DNA from: Taenia hydatigena
Lineage: Eukaryota > Platyhelminthes > Cestoda > Cyclophyllidea > Taeniidae
Reading direction: 5' to 3'
Length of the DNA stretch: 64,000 bases
Assembly (NCBI GenBank): GCA_036345935.2
Contig: JADWOT020000005.1
Location: forward strand, 3,776,696-3,840,695
The notes beneath the pieces are model-generated. The model did no database searches, was not told the origin of the DNA, and saw only the letters and a list, made by a program, of their open reading frames with translations. This document shows positions 11,728 to 23,200 of the stretch, piece by piece; the stretch's first letter is position 1; each line of letters begins with the position of its first letter. Made by a program: the position numbers and the translations under genes.

Positions 11728-13310
11728 CACCAAGGCGGTCCTGAATTTTGCAGAAGGGACATTCGTGACCCAGCGGCATGAGAAAACAACTCCAGTCAGA
11801 TCCCTTCCCAAAAAGGACGCAGACGCAATCTGTAGCGCCCTCTCCGAGGCTGCGGGCATCCCGATCAACAACTTGGATGAGCTTTGCTCCCAGCTAACGC
11901 ACATCACCGATAGCGAGAGAAAGGAGCTACGCTCATTGCTTAGCAAGTATCCGAGCCTGTCCTCATGGCAAGGAGCAAAACTCGGACGAACAAGTATGGT
12001 CAAACACACTATTGACACTGGCGAGGCTAGGCCCATTTGGCAACCACCCAGGTGTATACCTCCGCCTCTCCAAGACGAAGTGAACCGTCTGGTGGAAGAG
12101 ATGATCAAGGAAGAAGTTATAAAACCATCCAAGTCACCATGGGCTTCTCCAATCGCACTGGTAAGGAAAAGTGACGGTAGTCTACGGCTGTGCATCGATT
12201 ACAGGAAGTTAAACGCCGTAACTAAGAAGGACGCTTTTCCATTACCTCATATCAACGACTCCTTGGATGCTCTACATGGATCAAAGTGGTTCTCCACACT
12301 AGACTTAAAATCTGGATACTGGCAAGTAGAAGTGGCAGAAAAAGATAGGAGGCGGCTTTCATAGTACCCAACGGACTTTGTGAATCCCAGACCATGCCGT
12401 TTGGACTCTGCAACGCCGCAGCCACTTTCCAGCGCCTGATGCAGACAGCACTGATTGGGCTTTTTCCGAAACATTGCATAATCTACCTCGATGACGTCCT
12501 CGTTTTCGGCAGAGACATTCGCGAGCATAACGCCAATCTCAAACTAGTCCTGGACGGTCTGCAAGATGCAGGTTTGACCTTGAATCCAAAGAAGTGTCAT
12601 TTCCTCCGTCGTTCAGTCACCTTTCTGGGGCACACAGTCTCGTCAGACGGGATGGCAGTCACTGAAGATCGCAGAAAACAAGTGAGAACCTGGCCAACAC
12701 CAACGAATCAGACGGAACTTCGCAGTTTCCTCGGTTTGGCAAACTACTATAGGCGCTTCGCTAAAGGCTTTGCCAAGATTGCTAGTCCCCTACACAAGCT
12801 AACCGAGAAGCAGGCAAAAAGAAATTTCAAGTGGGAGAATGAACATGATGAAGCCTTCAAAGAACTAAAGCGAATGCTCTGCTCCGCTCCGATTTTGGCT
12901 TTACCAAATTTCGAGACCGGCGCACCTCCCTTCGTGCTAGACACGGACGCCAGTGACGTGGCTGTGGGCGGTGTACTTTCGCAAAGAGACAAAGGAGGTA
13001 GGGAACACGTCATTGCCTACGCTAGTGCCAGACTCAACAAAAAAATGAGACGGAAGAGTGCAACAGGACGTGAACTTTTCGCCATCTATACAATGGTACG
13101 CCACTTCAAGCACTATCTTATAGCGAGACAGCTCATAGTGAGAGCAGACCATCAGGCACTGACCTGTTTGAAAACAATGAAGATCGATCGTTCGGTTGCA
13201 CGTTGGTATGAGGAACTGCAATAATATGACTTCATTGTGCAGTACAGAAAAGGAGACTGGCATAGCAACGCAGATGCCTTATCCCGCAGATCCCTCTCAG
13301 TCGATAGGCA
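11711..13310 (+). pseudogene. gypsy reverse transcriptase and RNase H, frameshifted
   Basis: RT motifs appear in order: WASPIALVRKSDGSLRLCIDYRKLN, FPLPHI, FSTLDLKSGYWQV, a frameshift near 12354, then MPFGLCNAAATFQ, the YLDD active site, and GHTVSSDGM. RNase H follows with DTDASDVAVGGVLSQ, GRELFAI and RADHQALT, its acidic residues still present. A TAA at 13222-13224 interrupts the frame, which continues through KGDWHSNADALSRR. The domain is intact in order but cannot be translated as one protein. Confidence 0.92.
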
Positions 13311-13517
13311 TAGTGGTGTAGTGGGAACCCTATTTTTAAGCAAGCCGACTAAACATCAGTGGAGAAATACAAGAGTACAGACCCCGACACATCCTTGGTA
13401 TACGACAGGTTTCTGGCATCCTCGTCCAAGCCCACTGCGGAAGAGATGAAATCATCCAGCAAGGCAGCCAAGCAGATATGGCAGCAATGGTCCAAACTCT
13501 CCCTGGAAGACTAAGTC

Positions 13518-14510
13518 TTGTGGTACCAAGAAGATGCCACGTCTTCCAAGCGCTTGGTTGTTCCAGGTTCCCTGATACAAACAGCCCTCCAAGAGCTGCA
13601 CGAACAATTGGGCCAAGTAGGCGAGAAAAAGAGGGTGGAGGCCTCGATGAAACGATACTGGTGGTCCTCCCTCTCCCCAGACGTGCACGACTTCTGCCGA
13701 AACTGCATTACTTGCAGCAGGTTCAAGAACCCTCATTCCACAGCAGTGACACCCCTGCAGCCTATGCTTACGGGATTTCCGGGCGAACGAGTGGGTATTG
13801 ACATCATGGGGCCCCTACCCCTTACCAGGAGGGTAAACCGATATATCTTAGTTATGGTTGACTACTTCACGAAAGTGGCCGAAGCAGAACCCATGAGGTC
13901 CCAAGACGTCGAGACAGTCGCGTCGACCTTTTTCAATCGTTGGATCTGTCAGCACGGAGTGCCTGAATCAGGCCATAGCGACCGAGGCCCTAATCTCGAA
14001 AGCCGACTCTTTGCTAAACTATGCGAGTCCCTCGGAATCGCAAAGACGCGCACGACACCTGGACACCCTCAGGGCAACGGACAAGTGGAAAGAACTAACC
14101 GAACCCTGATAGGATTACTAAAGGCTTTTTCGAAGGGGGCACGACCGGAAGATTGGGATTTAAACCTCGGACGTGCTCTTCTTGCCTATAGGGCTACAGT
14201 CCACACATCAACGGGTGTCTCTCCGTTCAAGATGCTCACAGGCCGCGAGATGAGAGTTCCCTCCGATGTATTCCTCCCGAGTAAAGAAGTGGCTACCGAC
14301 AACGCCTCGGAGTACGTACTACGTCTCAAAGAAGGGATAAGAAAGACGTTTAATCTTGCCCGTCGACACCTTCAAATGTCTCACACCAGGCAAAAGAAAT
14401 ACTCCGACAAGCACAGTCGACTCACTGCCTACCACGAAGGAGATCTCGTGCAAATATATCGGCCAGTTCCTCCACCTAAGACATCGCAAATTTTACCACC
14501 CTTGGAGTAA
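13518..14510 (+). pseudogene. gypsy integrase, zinc finger damaged
   Basis: About 330 codons. The HHCC finger is partly lost: HEQLGQVG replaces the usual H...GHLG, so the second His appears as Gln, while CRNCITC keeps the C-x2-C pair. The DDE core is visible as GIDIMGPL, HSDRGPN and GNGQVERTNR. Sequence up to about 14620 in another frame (DPFRVVK, IAYGPKR, RLEHVRCF) looks like the C-terminal GPY/F region after another frameshift. Confidence 0.88.
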
Positions 14511-14624
14511 AGATCCCTTCCGCGTAGTAAAAGCCCTTCTTTCGCTACCCTTTCGCTCTCCCATTGCTTATGGACCGAAGAGGATTGTTAGACTCGAACA
14601 CGTTAGGTGTTTTAGCCATTGAAA

Positions 14625-15204
14625 AACAAGGCAGTAATGCTCTGATTCTTCTTACTTTAGAAGATCGGCGTTCGCTCCTAACATGGGGTTCGGCTTTAAC
14701 TCCCTATTCTACCCAAAAGGCGCAATTGAAAGAGTATGGGCATTGCAATGCTTTTCTGCATCCTGCTTTTAAATCCTTATTGTGTGCAACTATTTTAGCA
14801 TCCTGAGACTTAATTGAGCTCGAAAGAAGGTATCACATTAAAGCAGAACATATAATTATATTCAGCGAGCAGAGGAAATGAAAGGATGATGCTAACAATA
14901 TTTTAATGTACTCTGTAGGCGAAAGACGGTGGGACAATTAGAATCTGGTCGTGGGCCATCGCGGTCTCTTCCCTGAGCCAGGTACGCTCTTGCTTCGGAT
15001 ACTTCGACTCCACTACTCTATATCCTTTCTTTGTTTATATTATAGACATCCAGAAGCATCCAGCCTATTCATAGCAAGGATAGATGGAAAGAAACGTCTA
15101 CAGAGCATGCTGGCATGGCCTGAAGGCCGGCCCTTCCCGGCTGGAGCGGTTTGGCCACTCATGTGGCCAAAACTGAACACATAAAGTACTTCAAATGTGC
15201 TTCC
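14625..15204 (+). other. gypsy 3' non-coding region with TRIM-LTR-like block
   Basis: No convincing coding sequence. From about 15100 to 15180 it carries GCTGGCATGGCCTGAAGGCC and a TTTGGCCAC block that align with the body of the short LTR family. Near 14945 CTGGTCGTGGGCC also occurs, in reverse complement, near 28660 in the TRIM cluster. A clear polypurine tract just before the 3' LTR is not visible. Confidence 0.5.
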
Positions 15205-15432
15205 TGTAATGCTTATGTTCTTTAAATGTGCTTTTTATACTAGAGGCGAGAGAACAATTTGAACCTTGTTGCGAAGCAGCGTGGTGACTCCCAGAAACGT
15301 GGCATATCCCCGCTCTGGACTCTCCTACGAGATCTCTTTGTACCCCCTCTTTAGCATATAATAAAGATGACGAAGCGTGTTCAGACTTCTAATAACAAAA
15401 GCAGTAAGAAGGAAAAGGGGGGACCCTCTACA
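15205..15432 (+). repeat. 3' LTR of gypsy element
   Basis: Begins TGTAATGC and ends CTCTACA. It aligns with the 5' LTR but differs at many positions, indicating an old insertion. A canonical AATAAA lies at 15360-15365 where the other copies have ATTAAA. Confidence 0.85.
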
Positions 15433-15490
15433 TTCCCAACTATTAGCTGAGAAGTAGAAATAGACGAAATATACAAGCCCAATACATTAA

Positions 15491-15684
15491 TGTAGCGTCC
15501 CGAGGCTCCCTTGAAGGCAAAAGAAGGCGGAATGCCAGGGTAGAATATATATATATATATATTCACCGGACAGAGGGTAAAAGGCTGCTGGCATGGCCTG
15601 GAGGCCAACCTGTGCAGCTAGGGCAATACGGCCACCCCTGTGACCTTGACAGAAACCAGCAGTTCTAACAAGCAAAGTACTACA
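15491..15684 (-). repeat. Solo LTR of the short TRIM-like family
   Basis: Runs TGTAGCGTCCCGAGG to GTACTACA with an internal (AT)n run. TTAA occurs directly on both sides (15487-15490 and 15685-15688), consistent with a target-site duplication. Strand is set by comparison with the copy at 28359-28543, where the primer site shows transcription on the minus strand. Confidence 0.8.
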
Positions 15685-16003
15685 TTAATGCCTATGTGTT
15701 TGGCGTACAGTAAATGAAAAAGGACGAGAAGCCTAAGACGATTAAATTTAAAGTTTATCAAAAGATTTCAATTTTTGTTTATGCATGTATCTACAGCGTC
15801 AGCATTTGTACGTCTTATAATATTTATTTTAGGTTAAAAGTGTAGGCCACATAACTAATTTGCTCATTTAACTAAAGCATTTTTAGCACCACAGTTGGCC
15901 TAAATATGCGAAATCAACAGTAATCATAGTATTATAAATTACGATGATTACAAATCAAAACGCCGCATTGCTGTGGGCTTACTAGCCCGTATGACAACAC
16001 TCC
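15685..16003. other. AT-rich gap upstream of eIF3m
   Basis: Should contain the eIF3m promoter and 5' UTR. No exon seen. Confidence 0.35.
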
Positions 16004-17538
16004 ATGGCGCCCCCAACATTTATACGCTGCACTGAATCCAGTCAGGTATTGTTACCCATATTTCTATTTATCATTGATAATGTTTTTAGGTAATTGAACT
16101 CAGAAACTTTCTGACAAAGGTGGGTGTGGAGAATGTTGACAAATCTGAAGTCACCCAAGAGAATTGGCCTTCTGCCTTCATAAGTCACATTCCACAGCTT
16201 CGAGTTTGTTTTAGGAGTGATAAAGTTACTGAATCTGGTAAATGATGCATGCTCAATAATCGTCTTTCTGCATAGATGCAATTGATTTGTTGACTACCAT
16301 TTCTTCTCTCGTCATTGAATTGCCTGAGAATAACATCGACGAAGCTGTCAATAAGCTGTGCGAACTGTACGAAGACTTTTCTGAACCAAAAAATCGGAAG
16401 CACTTTGCAAAGCTCTACTCGTATGTATAGTTAATTTTATTGTGGGCGCTTAGATTAAATGTTTTGTTCACTGGATTACCTGAGGATCACCATTCAAGGT
16501 ATCGTGTCTACCGTGCTCTTGTGACTTGCGCCTCTGAACTTGGAGCTCTGTCTCAAATTTATACACAGACAGAAAAGGTTTTTAAATTGCTTTGTCAGTT
16601 GATCGGCATAGGTTGCAACGCTTTTGAAAGTTTGCAGGTGTACGCCTACTGAATGTCAGGCCCTCTGGCGACTTATGTCAGAGGTGCATCAGGCAAGTGG
16701 CAACACGAAACTTGCAACTCAAGCGATGATTAACTTACTTTCTACTTATTCTGAGGGGAATGCAGCAGGCGCTCGCCATGATGCTCTCAAGTAACCATCC
16801 TTTTAACCCTTTAAATACGAAAATAGATGCATTCTAGCTGCCATTCAAGACCCCAGTTTTCTTTCACACAATCGTCTCATGTCTCTAAAACCAGTTCAGT
16901 TTCTCGAGGGCGAACCAGTGCATAAGGTTTGCTCTGTACTTGAGTAACTATTCCCCCAGCTTCTTGAGATTTATGTTTCGGGTGGACTTGGGGATTTTGC
17001 AGCTTTCATGAAGAAGAATCCAACATTTTTGGCTGAAAATGGCCTTGATGAAAAGGCTTGCCTCGATAAATTGAGAACCCTCAGTTTAATGAAAATAGCT
17101 GAGAATGTCGCTGAGTTGGATTACGCCACTGTCTGCAAAAAGATCGATCTGCCTGAGGATCAGCTTGAGGCGTTTATTATCGAAGGTAGAATCCTTCCTT
17201 AGCTGGTACAATGACCATTTTTCCTGTGTCACTCGAATGTTAATTAGTCAATTGTCGCGTAGTTTACCCATCCCTGTTTATATTCGACGTGGCCTAATAA
17301 TGTAGCAGAAACCCTGTTTTTAGTATTCTATTCTCTTTCCTACACAGCCGTCCGTCAACGGGTGATTACCTGCAAGTTGGATCAGATCAACAAACGCATC
17401 CTCATCACGGGCGTTCTGCCACGGAATTTCGGTGCTGCACAATGGCAGAGTCTCTACCGTTTACTAAAGGAGTGGGAATCAGGTCTTCGGGTTGTTCAAA
17501 GCGGTTTGGCCACAATGATTGGAACCACTACACAGTAA
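16004..17538 (+). CDS. EIF3M: Eukaryotic translation initiation factor 3 subunit M
   Basis: eIF3m is a PCI-domain subunit of the eIF3 complex that recruits the 40S ribosome to mRNA. Eight exons, 16004-16045, 16090-16237, 16276-16420, 16454-16597, 16638-16790, 16827-16926, 16960-17185 and 17348-17538 (TAA stop), splice in phase to about 382 residues; human eIF3m has 374. Matches include the start MAPPTFIRC, VIELRNFL, FTGLPEDHHSRYRVYRAL, YSEGNAAGARHDAL, SLKPVQFLEGEPVH, EAFIIEGAVRQRVITCKLDQ and QWQSLYRLLKEW. The PCI domain covers roughly residues 200-340. Six of the seven introns are only 33-44 bp; the last is 162 bp. The start is well supported because MAPPTFI matches the family N terminus. The acceptor at 16827 rather than the later AG was chosen by phase and the KCILAAIQDP match. 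Confidence 0.95.
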
Positions 17539-20295
17539 TGCGTTTGTAATCTCTTCAGGTTTGAAAATCTTTCATTCAGGAATTGATGTCGCTGTGGTGC
17601 GCTTGTCTTATTTGTGCTGTTGGGTAAACGTGGTATCTAGGTATGCATTTGTGGGTTATTGTTATTGTCCCGTTGATTTCATTATTCATTTTTCGGCTTA
17701 AACAGAAGCACCAAATATTTGGTTATGGGGTTATTCTTTCTTTTGTCCCATACTCAAATTGCGATTATCCACACTCATAGTATCCCACCTGAGTTAAGCA
17801 TTATTTGCATTATTTTGTCTGTGATCTTGAGTGATTTGAATGCCCAAGGCGGTGGCGCTATTTTTTTTAAATGCCTTTCGCATTGCTTCCTTCCCAAAAA
17901 ACGGTGTCCTATTTCGGAAGTCGCTCGGTGGTATGAGGTGGGAGATGCTCTACAATTGGAACAATCTTGTAATGTCAACCCGTCTTTATTTCGCCCTAAG
18001 TTAATTTTAGTCTGCAGGCACTGAATTGGGGAGAAACTGTGCTCAGAATTATTTGCTTCAGCCTATTTATTTCCTTATTTTCTTGTCTTAGCTTTAACAT
18101 TTTTGTGATGTAGCCAGGTAATTTCTTTCGTTGGTTTACAAAAAGAAACTGCAAGACGCTTTCTATAGCATTTGTTGAAACAGTCCCTTTCTGAGTGATT
18201 CTGCTTCTTGAGGTTAATAAGAAGTGATAATGCCTTGCATCCTACAAGGGTGTCATTTGGGAAATATGGAGGTATAAGTGGTGCTTCCTTTTGCCTCACA
18301 TGCTAATTTTTAGGTCTTCTCGTGGATAGATTTTGCGACAGAGGAACATTAGGTAGTGCGTTGTCTTGCAATAAATTACACGTGGACTAATTCCTCCATC
18401 CTGTAGCACGAAATGCAGGAATGCAGGTTGAACAGTGAATGAATCGTTTTGGCATTACCATTGGGATGCTCTTTTGCGCAGTGGCTAGCTCATTCCTAAC
18501 CACAAATCTGCAAAAAAATCTGAAATATGCGGGTCGGTTTATAACACACATAACGAAGGTGAACAGCGTCACCCTGATATCCGTTTGCTTGGCTTCTGCA
18601 ACTTTCTCCTCCATGTCGATGTAGGTGAGGGTGACTACCTAGAGTAGAGAATCATATCAACCACAATCCATCTCCCATGGAGCGAGGAACTCTGCAGTTC
18701 GTAAAGCGGCTATGCGTATGGAGCTGAGTGGTGTCCAGCTATTCATCAGGGTGACTCAAGTCACCACTTCTTTGTCCAACTGGCTTCAATCTCTCCGTTC
18801 GGACGTCTTGGACTTTGATCACAGCGAATCGCCCACTACACTCGGTGTCCAAAGGCCTGATACTGTTGCGCGACCTAGACAGGAGCGTCAAGCCTATTTT
18901 GACAAGTCTCTCAATTCAACTTTGACTTTTTATGCTGTTCACGTATCCAGATTTGTATTTTTGACCAAAAGGGCTCTTTTTTCCCTTCATTTCAATTAAA
19001 TAGCGGTTAGAATTTTTCCTTTGGTTTTGTTAGTGTCGGCGAAACGTTGTCTGGTTTTTGTAAGTCGGACTTACTCCCCACCCCCAGTATTTTTTTGTTA
19101 CAAAACGCTACTTCCGTGTTTGATTTTTTTTCGATCCTATTCGGAAAGCCATTTAGTCTACGCTCATGTTTACACGATTCAAATGGGATATTACCTCAAC
19201 TCCTGCATAAGGGAAACCTGTTTCTAACCTTTAGCTTTTTATTTCCTCAACTAAGTTGCTCGCGGAATGTTACAGTGTATTTTCTCAGTAAAAAGCTTCT
19301 TATTTTTGGATGGGGTCATTGCAGCGCTTTCAGTACTCCCGAACGGAGTAGAGGCATTTTAAGAACTCGCCAGCCTATTCAAGAAATTGTTGATTGGATT
19401 CAGTAATGCTATGCACGGGGGTTTCGACTTCATAAAGAAACAAGTCTTCAAGGAGTGAGAGCTGCGTACCTTTCCCTTTTTCATATTCCTGTGCCACTTT
19501 TCTGCATCGCTTTCGGTGTTTAACTAGCTCCACTTTGACGCCGCCGCCTACTGCTGACCTCGAAGATTTGATTTGCGCTACTACTTACGTGTATGAAAGT
19601 GTGGTTTGTGACATTGGAACGCGCCAGCTCTGGCGCTTTTCCCTTTTGAAATGACTCTAAGGGCAGATGGAGGGGTGGCGCGCGCAAAGTACATCCCCAC
19701 TAACCAATAGCCAACGCGGAACAAAGTGGTGGGAGTCGGGAGTACCAATGTTGGGGGACGATTTGCAGAAATTCCCGCCACTTCTCTGTTAATCAAGGGG
19801 CGAAAGCTGCAAAAGTCCACGAAGGACTTTGTTCGCCGTTTTAGTCGAAGGGTTACTCCTATGGAATTGCGCGATGGACCACGCGTCGCTCACCCAGTAC
19901 CCAGCATTCCATGGGTCGGGTGAACTCCCCCAGGGATCGTTACCAAGGCCATAGGCTGTCTTTGTCTACTACCGCGTACAGCATGTAGAATTGGATGACC
20001 CTGTTTGACCTGACCGACACCGATGTTTACACCCAACCGTGGTATCACAACCATGATGTAAGGCGCCATACCCTGGCTGGTGAAGCCCACCCGCCCACCC
20101 ATTAAAAAATAAACAGGAAACGATTGGCGTCATAGATTCCGAAGCATACAGATGGAAATAGAGAATGGCCAAAGACAACAGGACGATGATTTGGCAGGTG
20201 GATGGATCAACAGAAGGTAAGAACACGATGATAAAAGAGAGAGGAGTCTTTGGAACAAGACAATCTAGACGAGGGAACACACAGGTATGCTGTGA
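17539..20295. other. Gap between eIF3m and cytochrome b561
   Basis: Apart from the candidate exon near 18643 I see no supported coding sequence. It includes the 3' UTRs of both flanking convergent genes. Confidence 0.4.
18643..18942 (+). other. Possible orphan coding exon
   Basis: An open frame follows a CTACCTAG acceptor-like site and reads about 100 residues with coding-like composition (SAVRKAAMRMELSGVQLFIR, WLQSLRSDVLDFDHS, RPRQERQAYFDKSL). A GT donor occurs at 18943. No partner exon or family was recognised. It may be an exon of an unseen gene or chance. Confidence 0.3.
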
Positions 20296-23200
20296 TTAGT
20301 TGAAGCACCGAAAGCCCACCTGTTCTCCGTTGGTGGGCTCTACGCGACGGTAGTCACGTCTGTGCACCAAATAGAAGACCATTCCACAGAAGACAACTAG
20401 ACAAAGCCCCATGAAGTTGGAGAGCATTGCTGGCGCCGGTAGGTCTTTGTAGCTGCAAGAAACGGACGCATCAATCAAGGCTTTGTGATGAAGATTAGAT
20501 TTCACGACTAACCACCTTCTGGCCTTCCATGCTTCTTCCTTGTTTTCTATGCCACTAATCATCCTCACCAAGACGGAGACTACTCAGATGGACAGTACTT
20601 CTACTTCCATTACCTGTTTGCCGGATCTAACGTCACGGAGGGAGGAGATTCGCCACGAATGGCTCTTGACAGGATCCTTAACCCAACGATTCGTGACCTT
20701 GCATTTGTCTCTATACGCCCCTCCTCCCCTTCCTTCCAGCCCTTTCAACAGGTAGTAATGACTTGAAGTGTCTCAAGCTACACAACGTTGAATTCAAAGG
20801 CACAACGTTTAGGCTTACGTCAACTCCAAAGGAAACTCGTCCCAGATAGTGTGGGGCTCTGGACGACTACAAGACAAATCGCTGTGAATAGCAAATCTCA
20901 TCCTCGCAATGCCCCCCCAGTCTGTCTTGTCGGGTAAGTGGGATGCAAAAAAAAAAACATTTTAGTTATATCCCCTTCATAGATGCGAGATTTTTATTAA
21001 AAAGTGCTTGTGAAGGTTTGCTGTCACTCCTTCCTCGAACCAAGTTGGACCACGCCGAAATTTGCCGGGTGGATCTTGTTTAGTGGAAGGAGATGAGTAG
21101 AGGCCAAGGCAAACTTGCTTTGCTTATTTGTTTTTTTTTTCTTTTTTGCCTAAAGTACACAACTAATTCATCAACACCTTAGCGGTAGAAAGGTGCCAGA
21201 GCAATGAAGACAGCTGTTAGGCATAGCACCATTTTTTTAAGCATCGGATAGACGCCATCGAGTGTCTTCACAATTTTAGAGTACATCCAAGACATCAGAT
21301 GATGGCTACAATTAACTCACTTTCAGCCTAAATTGAATCTCTTCTTGTTGGTGGAATAATTTTGTCATTCAAGGCCTGTCAATTCACTTACGTTGGACCA
21401 AAGTTCTTCTCCGTAATGCCCGTAATGGCGGCAACGAGAGCACAGCAGAGGAGAAAGAGACCCATGGCTGTGTGTAGAGGCAGAATTTTTGATCGCACTC
21501 TTGGTGGGATGTAGGGCACGAGGAAGGCTATTAATCCCACCACCCACTAAAAGGTAGAAGAGAGAATTGTGCCTCAATCTTGGTGAGAAGTGCGAATATC
21601 GCGCGAACCGTCTTGGATGCAGTCCCCGATACGGTTGGTCTTGCGGCAAACCGCCACACTGATGGCATTCGTCTGCTCATGACAAGTCATTGTGTCTCAC
21701 CTTCGTAATAGAAGAGGAGAGGTAATGTCTTGAGAGGTCATTAATGAGCCATTTAACAGGAGTGTGCACGCCTTCTGGCAGAATCCCACACTTTTCTCCA
21801 TTTTACTTGCAAAGAGTATAAATTCTCGCTGAACTTGCTAAATGACCCGATACGTGGAATGCCATGAAGTTATTAGAATGCAACGCACTAGAACAACACT
21901 TGGAAATTGAAAGTCCAAAAGTGGTAAGTGGAGCTCCCGGTTGACATGATTTACGCCTGTTCGGCTTCCGAAGTGCGTTCAACTTGGCTGCACAGCTGCG
22001 GTGATTGTATGGCGTGAAAGGATCGGAGATTAGCGTGTTTGACGTGAGTGAGGGGGGAAACAGTCGCCCTCTTAAAGCAACATCATTGTGCATGTAAAAA
22101 CTGCCAACTTTCACGTTTGATTGGCTGCTGGCTGAGTGAGTGACTCTGACATTCGCTTCTTCCCTTAGGTTGATGATGCCTAGTACTCACCCACTCCACA
22201 CTTCAAACAGCTTCTACTGACAAGACGCAGAGACATGAAAAAAATAAGGGAGCTGAAACTTTACTCTTAGAAGCAGTAAATATGTCGATCAGCAAAGCAG
22301 TCAGAAGAAGAACCTAATTTGCATTCTTTAAAGACAATTCACGCCACAACTTCGGAAAAAATCTAACGCTTGACAGAAAGAAGAGGAAAACAGGCGCTCG
22401 TATTCGACAGTCACGTAGGTGCATAGGGAGAGTAACTGACGGCGGAGGCATAAACGAAGCTATGTAGGATTAGATGCTTCTGTTTCCTTCTACACTCAAA
22501 TTTTTTAGATAAATCGGATCTGGACGTATAATTTCAAGAGGTTACCTTGTTAACTTTTCTAGTCAGTCAACACTTGATTACCTCCGGTGGTCAAAGCCAT
22601 CCCCAGTTGGGCTGCTGTGAGGGCAATTTTATCGGCTCTTTGTGACATTTTCATCCTCCCTGAGGTATGCCATTGACATGCACTCACCCAGGCAACGCTT
22701 CATGTCTTACCTGCACAGCAAAGAAGATGACAGTGACCAGGCCAATCCAGCTGTGGAGGCTGTACATATCGGGTATGCCACGTACATTGTGCGAGTCGAA
22801 GGCGGCCTTGAGTCCCACCACGGAGAATAGCAGACCGAGTATCATTAGCACACCGTGGACAGCCTTCAAAGGCAGCTTTGGACATTTGTGGAAAACACGG
22901 TAGATCAGCATAGCTAAAAAAGGAGGAGGCAACTGGTGAGTTCATCCAAGGTGGCTCATGTGTAGTCTAATCCGAAATACCATATGAACGACGAAGTTGA
23001 AGGTGGTCATCTTAGAAACCAGCCCCGAGGATTGGGGCTCCGTGACAGTGATGCCAACACAACTTGGAAAGAGGTCATTTATTGGGAATTGCGAACAATC
23101 AGAACTATTTAAAAAGGTCAAGTTTCGCTAGACCAGTCCTCCAACAATCAAATGAATGTTTGAATGAACTCCGGTTCCTGTCTTCACACTGAAGGGGAGA

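Larger units (their letters stand above)
10632..15432 (+). mobile_element. Degenerate Ty3/gypsy LTR retrotransposon
   Basis: A complete but dead element of about 4.8 kb. Order: 5' LTR 10632-10858, primer binding site 10860-10877, gag-like region, protease, reverse transcriptase, RNase H, integrase, 3' non-coding region, 3' LTR 15205-15432. The order RT-RNaseH-integrase marks Ty3/gypsy rather than copia or BEL. Frameshifts, an in-frame stop and catalytic losses in the protease and integrase zinc finger show it is inactive. No matching target-site duplication is visible (tagaa against ttccc), so one edge may be altered or an end recombined. No CCHC zinc knuckle was seen in the gag region. Confidence 0.92.

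Noticed and set aside
11028..13736. Several minus-strand open frames inside the gypsy element
   Set aside because: Antisense shadows of gag, RT and integrase; the plus strand carries the motifs.
19047..19406. 119-codon plus-strand open frame
   Set aside because: Phe/Leu/Ser-rich low-complexity translation of a T-rich stretch, with no motif.
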